Of a stretch of DNA of 6,502 bases, positions 1 to 5,547 are shown one piece after another. Under the pieces are notes generated by a model. It did no database searches, had not been told where the DNA came from, and saw only the letters and a list, made by a program, of their open reading frames with translations. Each line of letters starts with the position of its first letter. The stretch's first letter is position 1. The stretch spans positions 2,117-8,618 of the forward strand of contig DOZP01000216.1 in the NCBI GenBank assembly GCA_003517945.1, read 5' to 3'. Both the position numbers and the translations under genes were made by a program. This DNA is from Porphyromonadaceae bacterium (GTDB lineage Bacteria; Bacteroidota; Bacteroidia; Bacteroidales; Tannerellaceae).

Positions 1-587
1 CGGATCGTCATCGAAGCCTCGGCTGTTACCTCTTGATTGAGATATCCCACATAAGAAACCGTTAAAGTTGCATCCGCGGGAACTTCTAACGAGAAATTTC
101 CATCAAAATCCGTACTTGACCCGGTCGTTGTTCCCTTCACAACCACATTCGCCCCAATAATCGGTTCGCTTGTCGCATCGTCCACGACAACGCCGTTTAC
201 CTTGAACTTCTGTTGCTGCGAGACAGAAGTTGCAGGCTTATTTGCCGTTATTTTATTGGTCGCTTTGTAAATAATAATACGGTTTTCACTTAGCTCAAAA
301 TCAGCTTGCTGATTTTTTAAGGCATTTTTCAGAATATCTTCTACTGATTTGTTGGTCATATTCAAAGAAACCCGTTCGTTCAAATCAATGTCGTTATTCC
401 GGATAAGGAATGTGTAGTCATATCGCTCTTCTATCATTTCAAAGAGCTCCCGCAACGTGGTGTTCTCCAATTGTAGAGACATGAAATGTGTCTTTAGTTC
501 CGACGCTGCGACATGGTTAGAAAACAAAGGCATACACGCGAAGCAAATCGTAATCAACGGCATGCCGATTCTTTTAAAATGGTTCAT
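1..587 (-). CDS. SusC-like TonB-dependent outer-membrane receptor, N-terminal part (truncated by window edge)
   Basis: The reading frame starts at ATG 585-587 and is open to the left edge, giving 195 residues of a protein normally near 1000-1150. Residues 1-28 form a signal peptide: basic start (NHFKR), hydrophobic core, and a likely cut after HVAA. Residues about 32-110 match an STN domain (secretin/TonB short N-terminal), with pattern LENTTLRELFEMI, then YTFLIRNNDI, then VEDILKNALK and IIIYKA. After a Gln/Ser-rich linker, residues about 128-195 match the carboxypeptidase-D-like plug-preceding domain of SusC proteins (GANVVVKGTTTGSSTDFDGN, then VSYVGY). The TonB box, plug and barrel lie outside the window. 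The family imports large ligands, often glycans, across the outer membrane with a SusD lipoprotein. The STN domain is the part that signals to FecR in such systems, which fits the fecI-fecR genes directly upstream. No TAnnTTTG promoter is visible in the 111-bp gap to fecR, so read-through from upstream is likely. Substrate cannot be told. Confidence 0.93.
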   Translation of the reverse strand, partial: MNHFKRIGMPLITICFACMPLFSNHVAASELKTHFMSLQLENTTLRELFEMIEERYDYTFLIRNNDIDLNERVSLNMTNKSVEDILKNALKNQQADFELSENRIIIYKATNKITANKPATSVSQQQKFKVNGVVVDDATSEPIIGANVVVKGTTTGSSTDFDGNFSLEVPADATLTVSYVGYLNQEVTAEASMTI

Positions 588-698
588 TTCTTTTTGATTT
601 AGGTTTGATAATTTAATAAAATAACTTACATAACCCTGCGTAGGGAAGCGTTTTTTCTGTTGGGATCTACTTCATTTATATTCCTCTTTTTTTAGTTG

Positions 699-1736
699 TT
701 AATAGCGCTTTTTTATCTCTCGTATTACTATTTCATTTTCATTATACGTCCAAGTCAGGTTTTTCTCTACATTGACTTCCTGCAATATCTGTTCCAACGT
801 ATAGGCCGGAGAAAAGCTTCCGGTGAAAATCTCTTTTTCCAACCGCTTGCTTTCAATACGAATAGAGACATTAAACTTACGTTCCAGGTCATGGGCAATT
901 ACGGGGAAAGGTTGTTCGTTAAAGATCAATTGTCCGTCAATCCATGCGTTGGCATCGGTACCCCGTATCTCCTTCATATTGACACTATTCGTCTCTTTAT
1001 TGAACCGGAGCATACGGTTTGGGTGAAGATTGATCTCTTCTGCCGCAAAATCCGAAGCATGAATAGAAACATTGACGCTACCGGTTATCAGTGAAATGTC
1101 CAGATCGGAATCTTCCGAATATGCCTTAACATTAAAAGATGTTCCTAACACCCGCACACTCGCGTTTTCCGTTTTGACAATAAAAGGATGCAAAGAATCC
1201 GGAACAACCTCAAAATAGGCTTCGCCCGTGAGCGACACTTCCCGGATCGTTTGATTGTCGTTTACATTGTATTTCAGTGTGGAGCCAGCATTTACCCAGG
1301 CAAGGGAGCCGTCGGGAAGAATCACTTTCGAGGTTGATCCCATCGGGATGATAACTTCCGTAAACATATTTTTCACTACCACATTAGCCGCATTCTCCCG
1401 GTTGATCAACTTACCGGCATAGAAAGACGTGCCGACAACTATCAGAACCATAGCCGCTGCCGCGACCCGTTTCCATAAGGAGATAATTTTTCCCTCCTTC
1501 TTCTCTTCCGAAACAAAAATATGCCCGAAATGCTTCTCAAAACTCTCTTTTGTTTCTGAAGCAAATAGAGGGATATGAGCTGTAGCCCACCAGTCCGCCA
1601 TCTGCGATAAGGTCTCTCTGTGAGATGGATCCTCATTTAACCATTCCAATAACTCCCGTTCTTGTTCGTCCGTTAATTCTTTGGCAAAATAGCCCAGAAT
1701 AAGGTCCTCCATATACTTTTCGTCTTTGTTTCTCAT
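699..1736 (-). CDS. FecR-family anti-sigma / sigma regulator
   Basis: This is a 345-residue inner-membrane protein if ATG 1734-1736 is the start. A GTG 36 bases upstream (1772) keeps the frame open, but it precedes the usual start of the family and I did not choose it. ATG 1710-1712 is another option. Residues 1-87 are the cytoplasmic sigma-binding part (LILGYFAKELTDEQERELLEWL). One membrane segment spans about residues 91-109 (VAAAAMVLIVVGTSFYAG). The periplasmic FecR domain follows, with IPMGSTSKVILPDGSLAWVN and the strongly conserved SVRVLGTSFNVKAY (residues about 193-206). The C-terminal part from about 265 (WIDGQLIFNEQPFPVIAHDL, then FNVSI) matches DUF4974, typical of Bacteroidota FecR proteins. 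It probably holds the FecI-like factor inactive until the receptor's STN domain contacts it. It sits 81 bp after the sigma gene and 111 bp before the receptor gene, in one direction. Confidence 0.95.
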   Translation of the reverse strand: MRNKDEKYMEDLILGYFAKELTDEQERELLEWLNEDPSHRETLSQMADWWATAHIPLFASETKESFEKHFGHIFVSEEKKEGKIISLWKRVAAAAMVLIVVGTSFYAGKLINRENAANVVVKNMFTEVIIPMGSTSKVILPDGSLAWVNAGSTLKYNVNDNQTIREVSLTGEAYFEVVPDSLHPFIVKTENASVRVLGTSFNVKAYSEDSDLDISLITGSVNVSIHASDFAAEEINLHPNRMLRFNKETNSVNMKEIRGTDANAWIDGQLIFNEQPFPVIAHDLERKFNVSIRIESKRLEKEIFTGSFSPAYTLEQILQEVNVEKNLTWTYNENEIVIREIKKRY

Positions 1737-1817
1737 TACAACAAATTCTATCGTTTTCAAAATCAAATACACAAAAAGTAGAGGCTGCGTTTAAAAGAAT
1801 TTCAATTATTTTTCAAA

Positions 1818-2417
1818 TTAACGAAGATTAACGGGTAGGTGAAGTAAAAGTAGGAATAAGGGATAGTGATCGCCTAAAATAGTTTTAATACGTTCAAGTC
1901 CGATTTTTATTTGTACGCGAACAGTGCTGGCCGCAATCTTATTTTCTTTGGCGATTTCTTCGTACGACATGTTTTGGTAAAGGTGTTGTTCGAATATGGT
2001 ACGACATTTGGGTGGTAACGTTTTGACCGCTTTCTCAATCAGTTCTTCAAGTTCTTTATTTTCCAGATAAGCTAACGGATTTTCATCTTTTCCGACTTCT
2101 TCCTCCTGAATAGTTAATAGTTGCTCCTGAACGTCGGTTAAAGAAACCTCCGTCATTTTTTGACGGGTAATATAATTGATGCAACGGTTTTTCACGGCGC
2201 GGATCAGGTAAGGGCCAACCGGAGCCGTAAGCTCCACTTTATTTTTCCATATATTCAGGAATACATCATTAACGATTTCCTGCGCATCTTCCGCCTGATG
2301 AATGTACTTGGTCGCTACGGCACATAAATAGGTGTAATAGGCTGAGTACAATTGCCTAAAAGCACCCGGATCTCCCTGGTTAATCTTCTTGATTATTTCC
2401 TCTTTGAGTATAATCAT
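1818..2417 (-). CDS. FecI-like ECF sigma-70 factor (Bacteroidota SusC-regulating type)
   Basis: This 199-residue sigma factor has region 2 at about residues 17-85 (FRQLYSAYYTYL, then AEDAQEIVNDVFLNIWKN, then YLIRAVKNRCINYI) and region 4 at about 120-182 (LPPKCRTIFEQHLYQNMSYE, then IAASTVRVQIKIGLERI). It directs RNA polymerase to a small set of promoters, probably including those of the downstream receptor genes. The start is ATG 2415-2417. An in-frame TTG at 2447 would add ten residues, but it falls inside the predicted -7 element (TATCTTTG), so it is very unlikely to be translated. The last 15 residues form an unusual hydrophobic tail (YPLFLLLLHLPVNL), a feature I associate with Bacteroidota FecI-type factors, of unclear function. 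It is the first gene of the fecI-fecR-susC series. Confidence 0.95.
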   Translation of the reverse strand: MIILKEEIIKKINQGDPGAFRQLYSAYYTYLCAVATKYIHQAEDAQEIVNDVFLNIWKNKVELTAPVGPYLIRAVKNRCINYITRQKMTEVSLTDVQEQLLTIQEEEVGKDENPLAYLENKELEELIEKAVKTLPPKCRTIFEQHLYQNMSYEEIAKENKIAASTVRVQIKIGLERIKTILGDHYPLFLLLLHLPVNLR

Positions 2418-2444
2418 ATAATTAAACACCGTACATGTTTTTTG

Positions 2445-2452
2445 CAAAGATA
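2445..2452 (-). promoter_or_regulatory. -7 promoter element of the FecI-like sigma gene
   Basis: On the minus strand the sequence reads TATCTTTG, an exact match to the Bacteroides primary-sigma -7 consensus TAnnTTTG. Transcription should begin about 5-7 bases downstream, leaving a leader of roughly 20-25 bases before ATG 2417. There is no clean TTTG at the expected -33 distance (only a GTTTTAT stretch), so promoter strength is uncertain. Confidence 0.6.
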
Positions 2453-2634
2453 CGCACTTTTTTTTATAAAACGGAAATATGAAAATGTTTTAAACGTTAT
2501 TTTGAGTTTATGATTATTAATATAATATATTAACTGTAATATGCTTATTGTCTTTTGATTATCAATAAAATAATTACAAAAGGATAAATAAGGTGTGATA
2601 TCCAACCAATCTGACTGAATTTATTCCTTTTTGC

Positions 2635-2656
2635 TGATGTTTCGCCTTTAACATCA
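2635..2656. repeat. 7-bp inverted repeat upstream of the rightward ECF promoter
   Basis: TGATGTT (2635-2641) and AACATCA (2650-2656) are perfect inverted arms around an 8-base spacer. The centre is about 66 bases before the predicted rightward start site, a typical distance for an activator site. No T-run follows on the plus strand, so it is not a terminator for rightward transcription. A dimeric regulator site is possible; identity is unknown. Confidence 0.45.
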
Positions 2657-2674
2657 AATATTTAACAAATAAAT

Positions 2675-2705
2675 TTTGTTTAGCTTTGGGTTTGCACTAT
2701 CTTTG
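2675..2705 (+). promoter_or_regulatory. Consensus Bacteroides housekeeping promoter for the RpoE-like operon
   Basis: TTTG at 2675-2678 is followed after exactly 19 bases by TATCTTTG at 2698-2705, matching the TTTG-N19-TAnnTTTG promoter of Bacteroides primary sigma factor. The start site should lie near 2711. A second -7 match, TAGCTTTG at 2681-2688, has no paired -33 and is probably fortuitous. This suggests the operon is made under the housekeeping sigma, whether or not it also autoregulates. Confidence 0.75.
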
Positions 2706-2733
2706 TGCGGTAAAAAAGAAGGAATGTTTTTGT

Positions 2734-3285
2734 ATGCGGCAATATAGAGAAGATGATGTAGTGAAACGCCTGCGTGACCTTAAAACACAACGGGACGCGT
2801 TTGCAGAGGTGGTTGCGGCATATAGTGAGAAATTGTATTGGCAGATACGCAAGATGGTTTTGAGCCATGAAGATGCGAATGATATTCTGCAAAATACGTT
2901 TCTGAAAGCATGGTCGAATCTGAGCGGTTTCCGTGGTGATGCAAAATTGTCTACATGGATGTATAAGATCGCTGTGAACGAATGTATTACATTTTTGAAT
3001 AAGCAACGTGCCATAAACAATGTTCCGCTTGATGATACGGATGTTTACCTGTTGCAGACCTTGGAGGCTGATGACTATTTTGACGGCGATAAGATTGATA
3101 AAAAATTGCAGAAGGCGATTTTGAGTTTGCCGGAGAAACAACGACTTGTTTTTACGATGAAGTATAATGATGATATGAAATATGAAGAGATGTCCGAGAT
3201 ATTGGGTACTTCGGTCGGAGCTTTGAAGGCTTCTTATCATCATGCCGTAAAAAAAATAGAGGCGTTTTTAACAGAAGATATTTAA
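2734..3285 (+). CDS. RpoE-like ECF sigma-70 factor
   Basis: This 183-residue ECF sigma factor shows region 2 at about residues 20-92, with EDANDILQNTFLKAWSNL and the clear region-2.4 run FRGDAKLSTWMYKIAVNECI. Region 4 is at about 122-180 (LPEKQRLVFTMKYNDDMKYE, then ILGTSVGALKASYHHAVKKI). The start is ATG 2734, about 10 bases after an AAGGA ribosome-binding site. An in-frame TTG at 2686 lies inside the promoter, upstream of the predicted transcription start, and is excluded. It lacks the hydrophobic C-terminal tail of the FecI-like factor on the other side, and the DAKLSTW/ALKASYHHA signatures place it closer to the RpoE/SigW group. It leads a three-gene operon with a membrane protein and an exported helical protein, the usual setting for an envelope-stress sigma factor. 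The inducing signal is unknown. Confidence 0.95.
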   Translation: MRQYREDDVVKRLRDLKTQRDAFAEVVAAYSEKLYWQIRKMVLSHEDANDILQNTFLKAWSNLSGFRGDAKLSTWMYKIAVNECITFLNKQRAINNVPLDDTDVYLLQTLEADDYFDGDKIDKKLQKAILSLPEKQRLVFTMKYNDDMKYEEMSEILGTSVGALKASYHHAVKKIEAFLTEDI

Positions 3286-3291
3286 ACCTTT

Positions 3292-3310
3292 TAGTCTAAG
3301 AATAGTCTAA
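3292..3310 (+). repeat. Direct repeat TAGTCTAA x2, one helical turn apart
   Basis: TAGTCTAA occurs at 3292-3299 and again at 3303-3310, starting 11 bases apart, in the 51-bp gap between the sigma gene and the next gene. Direct repeats spaced one DNA turn apart can be protein-binding half sites, but the sequence is short and AT-rich, so chance is possible. Confidence 0.35.
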
Positions 3311-3320
3311 ATAATCCACA

Positions 3321-3329
3321 GAGAGGAGG
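3321..3329 (+). promoter_or_regulatory. Strong Shine-Dalgarno before the membrane-protein gene
   Basis: GAGAGGAGG ends 7 bases before ATG 3337. It is nearly full complementarity to the 16S rRNA 3' end, in a window where other genes have only weak purine-rich leaders. High translation of the putative anti-sigma factor relative to its sigma factor would make biological sense. Confidence 0.7.
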
Positions 3330-3336
3330 CTGAATT

Positions 3337-3729
3337 ATGAATACAAATAATAAATTAGATGAACTAAAGGATCGCAATCCGTTTCGTGTTCCTGACGGTT
3401 ATTTTGAAAGTTTTACGGAAAACATGATGAGCCGCCTGCCGGAAAAAACGGTCGAGGAGCCTAACGTGATTTCTATCTATGATCGTGTAAAACCCTGGTT
3501 GTATATGGCTGCTGCGTTTGCGGGACTTGTTCTATTGTTTAATGTTTTAAATAAGACTGCGGGAACTTCTGCGGAGAACGAAGATACGCGGGCTGTAACC
3601 ATAGTGACGGTATCTCCTTCCGGCGTTGAATCAGAAGCGGATGAAAATGTCGAATTTCTGGAATATATTGAAGATATGTATGTAGATAAATATGCGTTGT
3701 CTTATATTGATGACTTTATGAATAATTAA
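3337..3729 (+). CDS. Small single-pass membrane protein, putative anti-sigma factor
   Basis: This 130-residue protein has a cytoplasmic N-terminal part with a motif I recognise from Bacteroidota proteins beside ECF sigma factors, NPFRVPDGYFESF (residues 14-26), followed by a short helix (TENMMSRLPE). One membrane segment lies at about residues 53-70 (PWLYMAAAFAGLVLLFNVL). The C-terminal 60 residues are acidic and probably periplasmic, ending in FLEYIEDMYVDKYALSYIDD. No zinc-binding HxxxCxxC motif of ZAS anti-sigma factors is present. Its place directly after the sigma gene, its topology and its strong ribosome-binding site support an anti-sigma role, but there is no sequence proof. It could instead be a general membrane component of the same stress system. 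It is separated by only 7 bases from the next gene. Confidence 0.8.
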   Translation: MNTNNKLDELKDRNPFRVPDGYFESFTENMMSRLPEKTVEEPNVISIYDRVKPWLYMAAAFAGLVLLFNVLNKTAGTSAENEDTRAVTIVTVSPSGVESEADENVEFLEYIEDMYVDKYALSYIDDFMNN

Positions 3730-3736
3730 GTAACAG

Positions 3737-4183
3737 ATGGAAAAGATGAAAATTTTTATAGTATGTTTTTCTGCATTGATTATATCGGCCATGCAGGTGT
3801 CGGCTCAAGAGCATGGGGATAAGCCGTTCGACAGGGAAGCGTTTACTGCTAAGCGGAATGCTTATATAACAGAACAGATAGGGCTTACGGCTACGGAAGC
3901 ATCTGTTTTTATTCCATTGGATAATGAGTTGATGCAAAAAAAGTTTGAAGTAGGTAGGGAGTGTCACAGACTTGAACGCGAATTGAAAAAGAAAGACGGC
4001 AAAACGGAGGAGGAATATAATAAACTGCTGAAATGCCGTGAGGAAATGAAAGAGAAACGGGATAAATTGGATAAGGAATATCTGGAGAAGTTTAAACGGG
4101 TTTTATCGGCGGAGCAAATCGTTAAATATCAAAGCGCCGACAGGGCCTTTTTTGATGAGTTTGTACGCGACCGTAAGAAATAA
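3737..4183 (+). CDS. Exported helical protein, Spy/CpxP/CnrX-like periplasmic sensor or chaperone
   Basis: This 148-residue protein has a Sec signal peptide (hydrophobic IFIVCFSALIISAMQ; likely cut after VSA, residue 23). The mature part is almost all helical and highly charged. It holds two LTxxQ-like segments typical of the Spy/CpxP group: ITEQIGLTATEASVFIP (residues 44-60) and FKRVLSAEQIVKYQ (119-132). Between them lies a lysine/glutamate-rich helical hairpin with a turn near KKDGKT (85-90). Cys76 and Cys100 sit about 12 residues on either side of that turn, with His77 next to the first. In known systems such proteins act as periplasmic chaperones or metal sensors feeding a two-component or ECF pathway (CpxP, Spy, ZraP, CnrX). 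Here it is the third gene of an ECF operon, so a sensing role is attractive but inferred. ATG 3746 is an alternative start three codons in. Family assignment is by pattern only. Confidence 0.82.
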   Translation: MEKMKIFIVCFSALIISAMQVSAQEHGDKPFDREAFTAKRNAYITEQIGLTATEASVFIPLDNELMQKKFEVGRECHRLERELKKKDGKTEEEYNKLLKCREEMKEKRDKLDKEYLEKFKRVLSAEQIVKYQSADRAFFDEFVRDRKK

Positions 4184-4218
4184 AAAAAGCTCTTGTTGAC
4201 AAGAGTGATATCATTTTT
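4182..4218. terminator. Bidirectional intrinsic terminator between converging genes
   Basis: CTCTTG (4190-4195) and CAAGAG (4200-4205) form a 6-bp stem with a TTGA loop. The plus strand has a TTTTT run at 4214-4218. The minus strand has a run of seven T directly after the stem (plus-strand A 4182-4188). It starts at the stop codon of the exported helical protein and also lies downstream of the lipoprotein gene coming from the right. The minus-strand version is the stronger of the two. Confidence 0.7.
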
Positions 4219-4348
4219 AGTGTTTTTGTTTAGATTTAGTTTTAGCTTTGGTGGGGACGACGTGAGTCGCTCCCATCTTTTTGGTTAGCCCGGTACGGGC
4301 GACTGCTATCAGGATGCAACTTCCGAATGGACCCGGATAGCGGAAATC
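4217..4348 (-). other. Basic 43-residue open frame after the lipoprotein stop, +1 relative to it
   Basis: Directly after the lipoprotein's TAA, the frame shifted by +1 stays open for 43 residues and ends at TAA 4217-4219, just before the shared terminator. It starts DFRYPGPFGS and ends in a very basic tail (KAKTKSKQKH). No ATG or GTG start precedes it. It could be made only from the internal ATG at residue 25 (19 residues), by +1 frameshifting, or if one base were lost from the A7 run at the lipoprotein's end (plus-strand T 4353-4359), which would fuse it to the lipoprotein. It may equally be a decayed gene end or chance. Treat as unproven. Confidence 0.25.
4254..4282 (+). terminator. Hairpin with GTGA tetraloop and T-run (possible second rightward terminator)
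   Basis: GGGACGAC (4254-4261) pairs with GTCG-C-TCCC (4266-4274, one bulged C) across a GTGA loop of the GNRA class. ATCTTTTT follows, ending at 4282. This has the form of an intrinsic terminator on the plus strand and could back up the one at 4190-4218. It overlaps the unproven basic open frame on the other strand. A further GCCCG-GTA-CGGGC hairpin lies at 4288-4300. Confidence 0.45.
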
Positions 4349-4349
4349 G

Positions 4350-4940
4350 TTATTTTTTTCCTCCGAAATTGAAACTAACGGGAATGTAGATCGGAGAAGT
4401 GAACATTTGCTCTCCGACTTTAAAGGACGGCTTCAGTTGAATCGTTACTTTTGACGAAGTATCGCTTAAGCCGAGAAAGTTTTTAACTATATTTTCTATG
4501 GCTGATTTGGAATTGTTTTTCATCAATTCTACGATGTCGAATCCTACCGTCACCGGCAGTTGTTTTGTTTCGCCTGCACCGACACTGAATGCCTGTTGGA
4601 GATTTCCTGTGGTAAATTGGATATCGTCGATTGATATAATATAATGTAGAGCCTGGAATGCGGCGGCGCCGGAATTCGGATTCCTGACGTCCAGATTCAA
4701 TGTAAAATTGAACGGTACCGACGAGGCGTTACCTCCCAGAATGGATAATACTTTCGGAATCATGAGGGCGGATAGTCCGTTTGATACGTTCATATCCGAA
4801 ATGGTGAGGTTTGAGATCGAATTATACCTGTAATCGCAATTGGCCAGATTATACGCGTTAGAGAGGCTGTTTTGCAATGCTGTACATCCTGAAAGTGTCA
4901 ACATAACAAAAAATAAAATACTTGTGATAATTTTCTTCAT
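4350..4940 (-). CDS. Lipoprotein with LEA type 2 (WHy-like) domain
   Basis: This 196-residue protein starts MKKIITSILF and has a lipoprotein signal peptide with lipobox LSGC (Cys19), so it should be lipid-anchored in the envelope after processing. Residues about 75-137 carry the pattern of the LEA-2 / water-stress hypersensitivity fold: FNFTLNLDVRNPNSGAAAF with the family's NPN signature at 87-89, then ALHYIISIDDIQFTTGNL, then a switch to VGAGETKQLPVTVGFDI. The C-terminal part (VTIQLKPSFKVG, then SPIYIPVSFNF) completes a beta-sandwich. The lipobox is followed by a second cysteine at residue 35. Proteins of this type are common in Bacteroidota as small envelope lipoproteins of unknown exact role. 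It stands alone, converging on the ECF operon and transcribed from its own promoter. The gene ends in GGA GGA plus A7 then TAA. Confidence 0.85.
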   Translation of the reverse strand: MKKIITSILFFVMLTLSGCTALQNSLSNAYNLANCDYRYNSISNLTISDMNVSNGLSALMIPKVLSILGGNASSVPFNFTLNLDVRNPNSGAAAFQALHYIISIDDIQFTTGNLQQAFSVGAGETKQLPVTVGFDIVELMKNNSKSAIENIVKNFLGLSDTSSKVTIQLKPSFKVGEQMFTSPIYIPVSFNFGGKK

Positions 4941-4968
4941 TTTATATACATTTTAATTTTTACAGATG

Positions 4969-4976
4969 CAAAGATA
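4969..4976 (-). promoter_or_regulatory. -7 promoter element of the lipoprotein gene
   Basis: The minus strand reads TATCTTTG, an exact TAnnTTTG match, 28 bases before the start codon. A TTTG at the -33 distance is missing (ATCCGC is found there), so an accessory factor or extended contacts may matter. Confidence 0.6.
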
Positions 4977-5038
4977 ATCTTTTTAATTCATTAGCGGATA
5001 TAATGATCGTGTATTGACGGATGAATTAAAAAGAAAGT

Positions 5039-5062
5039 TGCCGGTTGAATGCAAGACCGGCA
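5039..5062 (-). terminator. Intrinsic terminator of the XRE gene pair
   Basis: TGCCGGT (5039-5045) and ACCGGCA (5056-5062) form a perfect 7-bp stem with a 10-base loop. On the minus strand it is followed by AACTTTCTTTTTAA, a T-rich tail. It lies 27 bases after the stop codon of the downstream XRE gene and separates this module from the lipoprotein gene. Confidence 0.6.
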
Positions 5063-5088
5063 TCAAATCATAAATTTGTGGTTCCGGT

Positions 5089-5547
5089 TTATGTGTTATC
5101 CTGGGTGAGTTGGTTGATAAGTTTTGCCAAATTCTTACTGTTCTGCGCTTCAATCTCTGCTAAATTTTCCAAAGTCCTGTTATTCCTTTCCGATTTTTCG
5201 ATGAGTTTTTCAATCAGTTTTATAACTCTGTTCTTTTCTTCTTCCGATAAGGGGGGTAGAGGATGTTTTTTGTCATAAACAGCAGCAGGAGGCTCGGATA
5301 TCGCATGCTGTATTTTGGGCCCTTTACCCGTAAGAATCCATGTCGGGTTTACGTTAAAGTATTTAGCAAGCTCATCAATAGTGGCACTACCGGGCTTTAT
5401 GGTTTTGCCGTTTAGTATTCTGCAGAGAGTTGGTTCTGATATTTTAGTATTTTTAGCAACATAATATGGCGTCACTATTTTTTCATCGAATAATTCCCGG
5501 ATTCTTTCTTTTATACTCATTTCAGTATTATTTGCATTCTTTTTCAT
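5089..5547 (-). CDS. XRE/Cro-type helix-turn-helix regulator with coiled-coil tail (first paralogue)
   Basis: This 152-residue protein has an N-terminal helix-turn-helix of the lambda-Cro/XRE class at about residues 10-72. The HTH core is TPYYVAKNTKISEPTLCRIL (26-45), and the domain closes with NPTWILTGKGPK. The C-terminal part (about 100-152) is a charged heptad-like helix (RVIKLIEKLIEKSERNNRTL, then LAKLINQL), likely for dimer or tetramer formation. There is no S24 (LexA-like) peptidase domain, so it is not an SOS-cleavable repressor of the usual phage form. The start is ATG 5547. ATG 5520 (residue 10) is an equal alternative, because it aligns with the first Met of the upstream paralogue. 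The HTH part is 37/69 identical (counted by eye) to the neighbouring regulator. A separate promoter lies in the gap between them. Confidence 0.9.
   Translation of the reverse strand: MKKNANNTEMSIKERIRELFDEKIVTPYYVAKNTKISEPTLCRILNGKTIKPGSATIDELAKYFNVNPTWILTGKGPKIQHAISEPPAAVYDKKHPLPPLSEEEKNRVIKLIEKLIEKSERNNRTLENLAEIEAQNSKNLAKLINQLTQDNT

Larger units (their letters stand above)
2418..2733. other. Divergent intergenic region between two ECF sigma loci
   Basis: This 316-bp AT-rich stretch separates two sigma-factor genes pointing away from each other. It holds a leftward -7 element (2445-2452), a rightward -33/-7 promoter (2675-2705) and a 7-bp inverted repeat just upstream of the latter. The central part, about 2460-2630, is very rich in A and T (for example TTAATATAATATATTAA near 2515-2535). 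No credible open reading frame or RNA gene was seen in it. Confidence 0.8.

Noticed and set aside
588..698. Possible separate promoter for the SusC-like receptor gene
   Set aside because: No TAnnTTTG on the minus strand in this gap; only a weak 4-bp CCCT/AGGG hairpin is present.
696..1094. Plus-strand open frame of 132 codons over the FecR gene
   Set aside because: Antisense shadow of a well-supported FecR/DUF4974 coding region.
2418..2447. TTG-initiated extension of the FecI-like sigma factor
   Set aside because: The TTG codon is inside TATCTTTG, the predicted -7 element; ATG 2417 fits the family start.
2686..2733. TTG-initiated N-terminal extension of the RpoE-like sigma factor
   Set aside because: It overlaps the -7 element and lies before the predicted transcription start; ATG 2734 has a proper AAGGA leader and starts where the family does.
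2724..2747. Seven-codon ORF starting at ATG 2724 just before the sigma start, possible leader peptide
   Set aside because: The AAGGA is too close to that ATG to serve it, and the ORF overlaps the true start in another frame with no attenuator structure visible.
2680..3243. Long minus-strand open frame of 187 codons over the RpoE-like gene
   Set aside because: Antisense shadow: the plus-strand frame has clear sigma region 2 and 4 motifs, while the antisense product has no recognisable domain.
4980..5038. Left end or attachment site of a mobile element between the lipoprotein promoter and the XRE terminator
   Set aside because: No terminal inverted repeat, target duplication or tRNA end can be identified without the other boundary.
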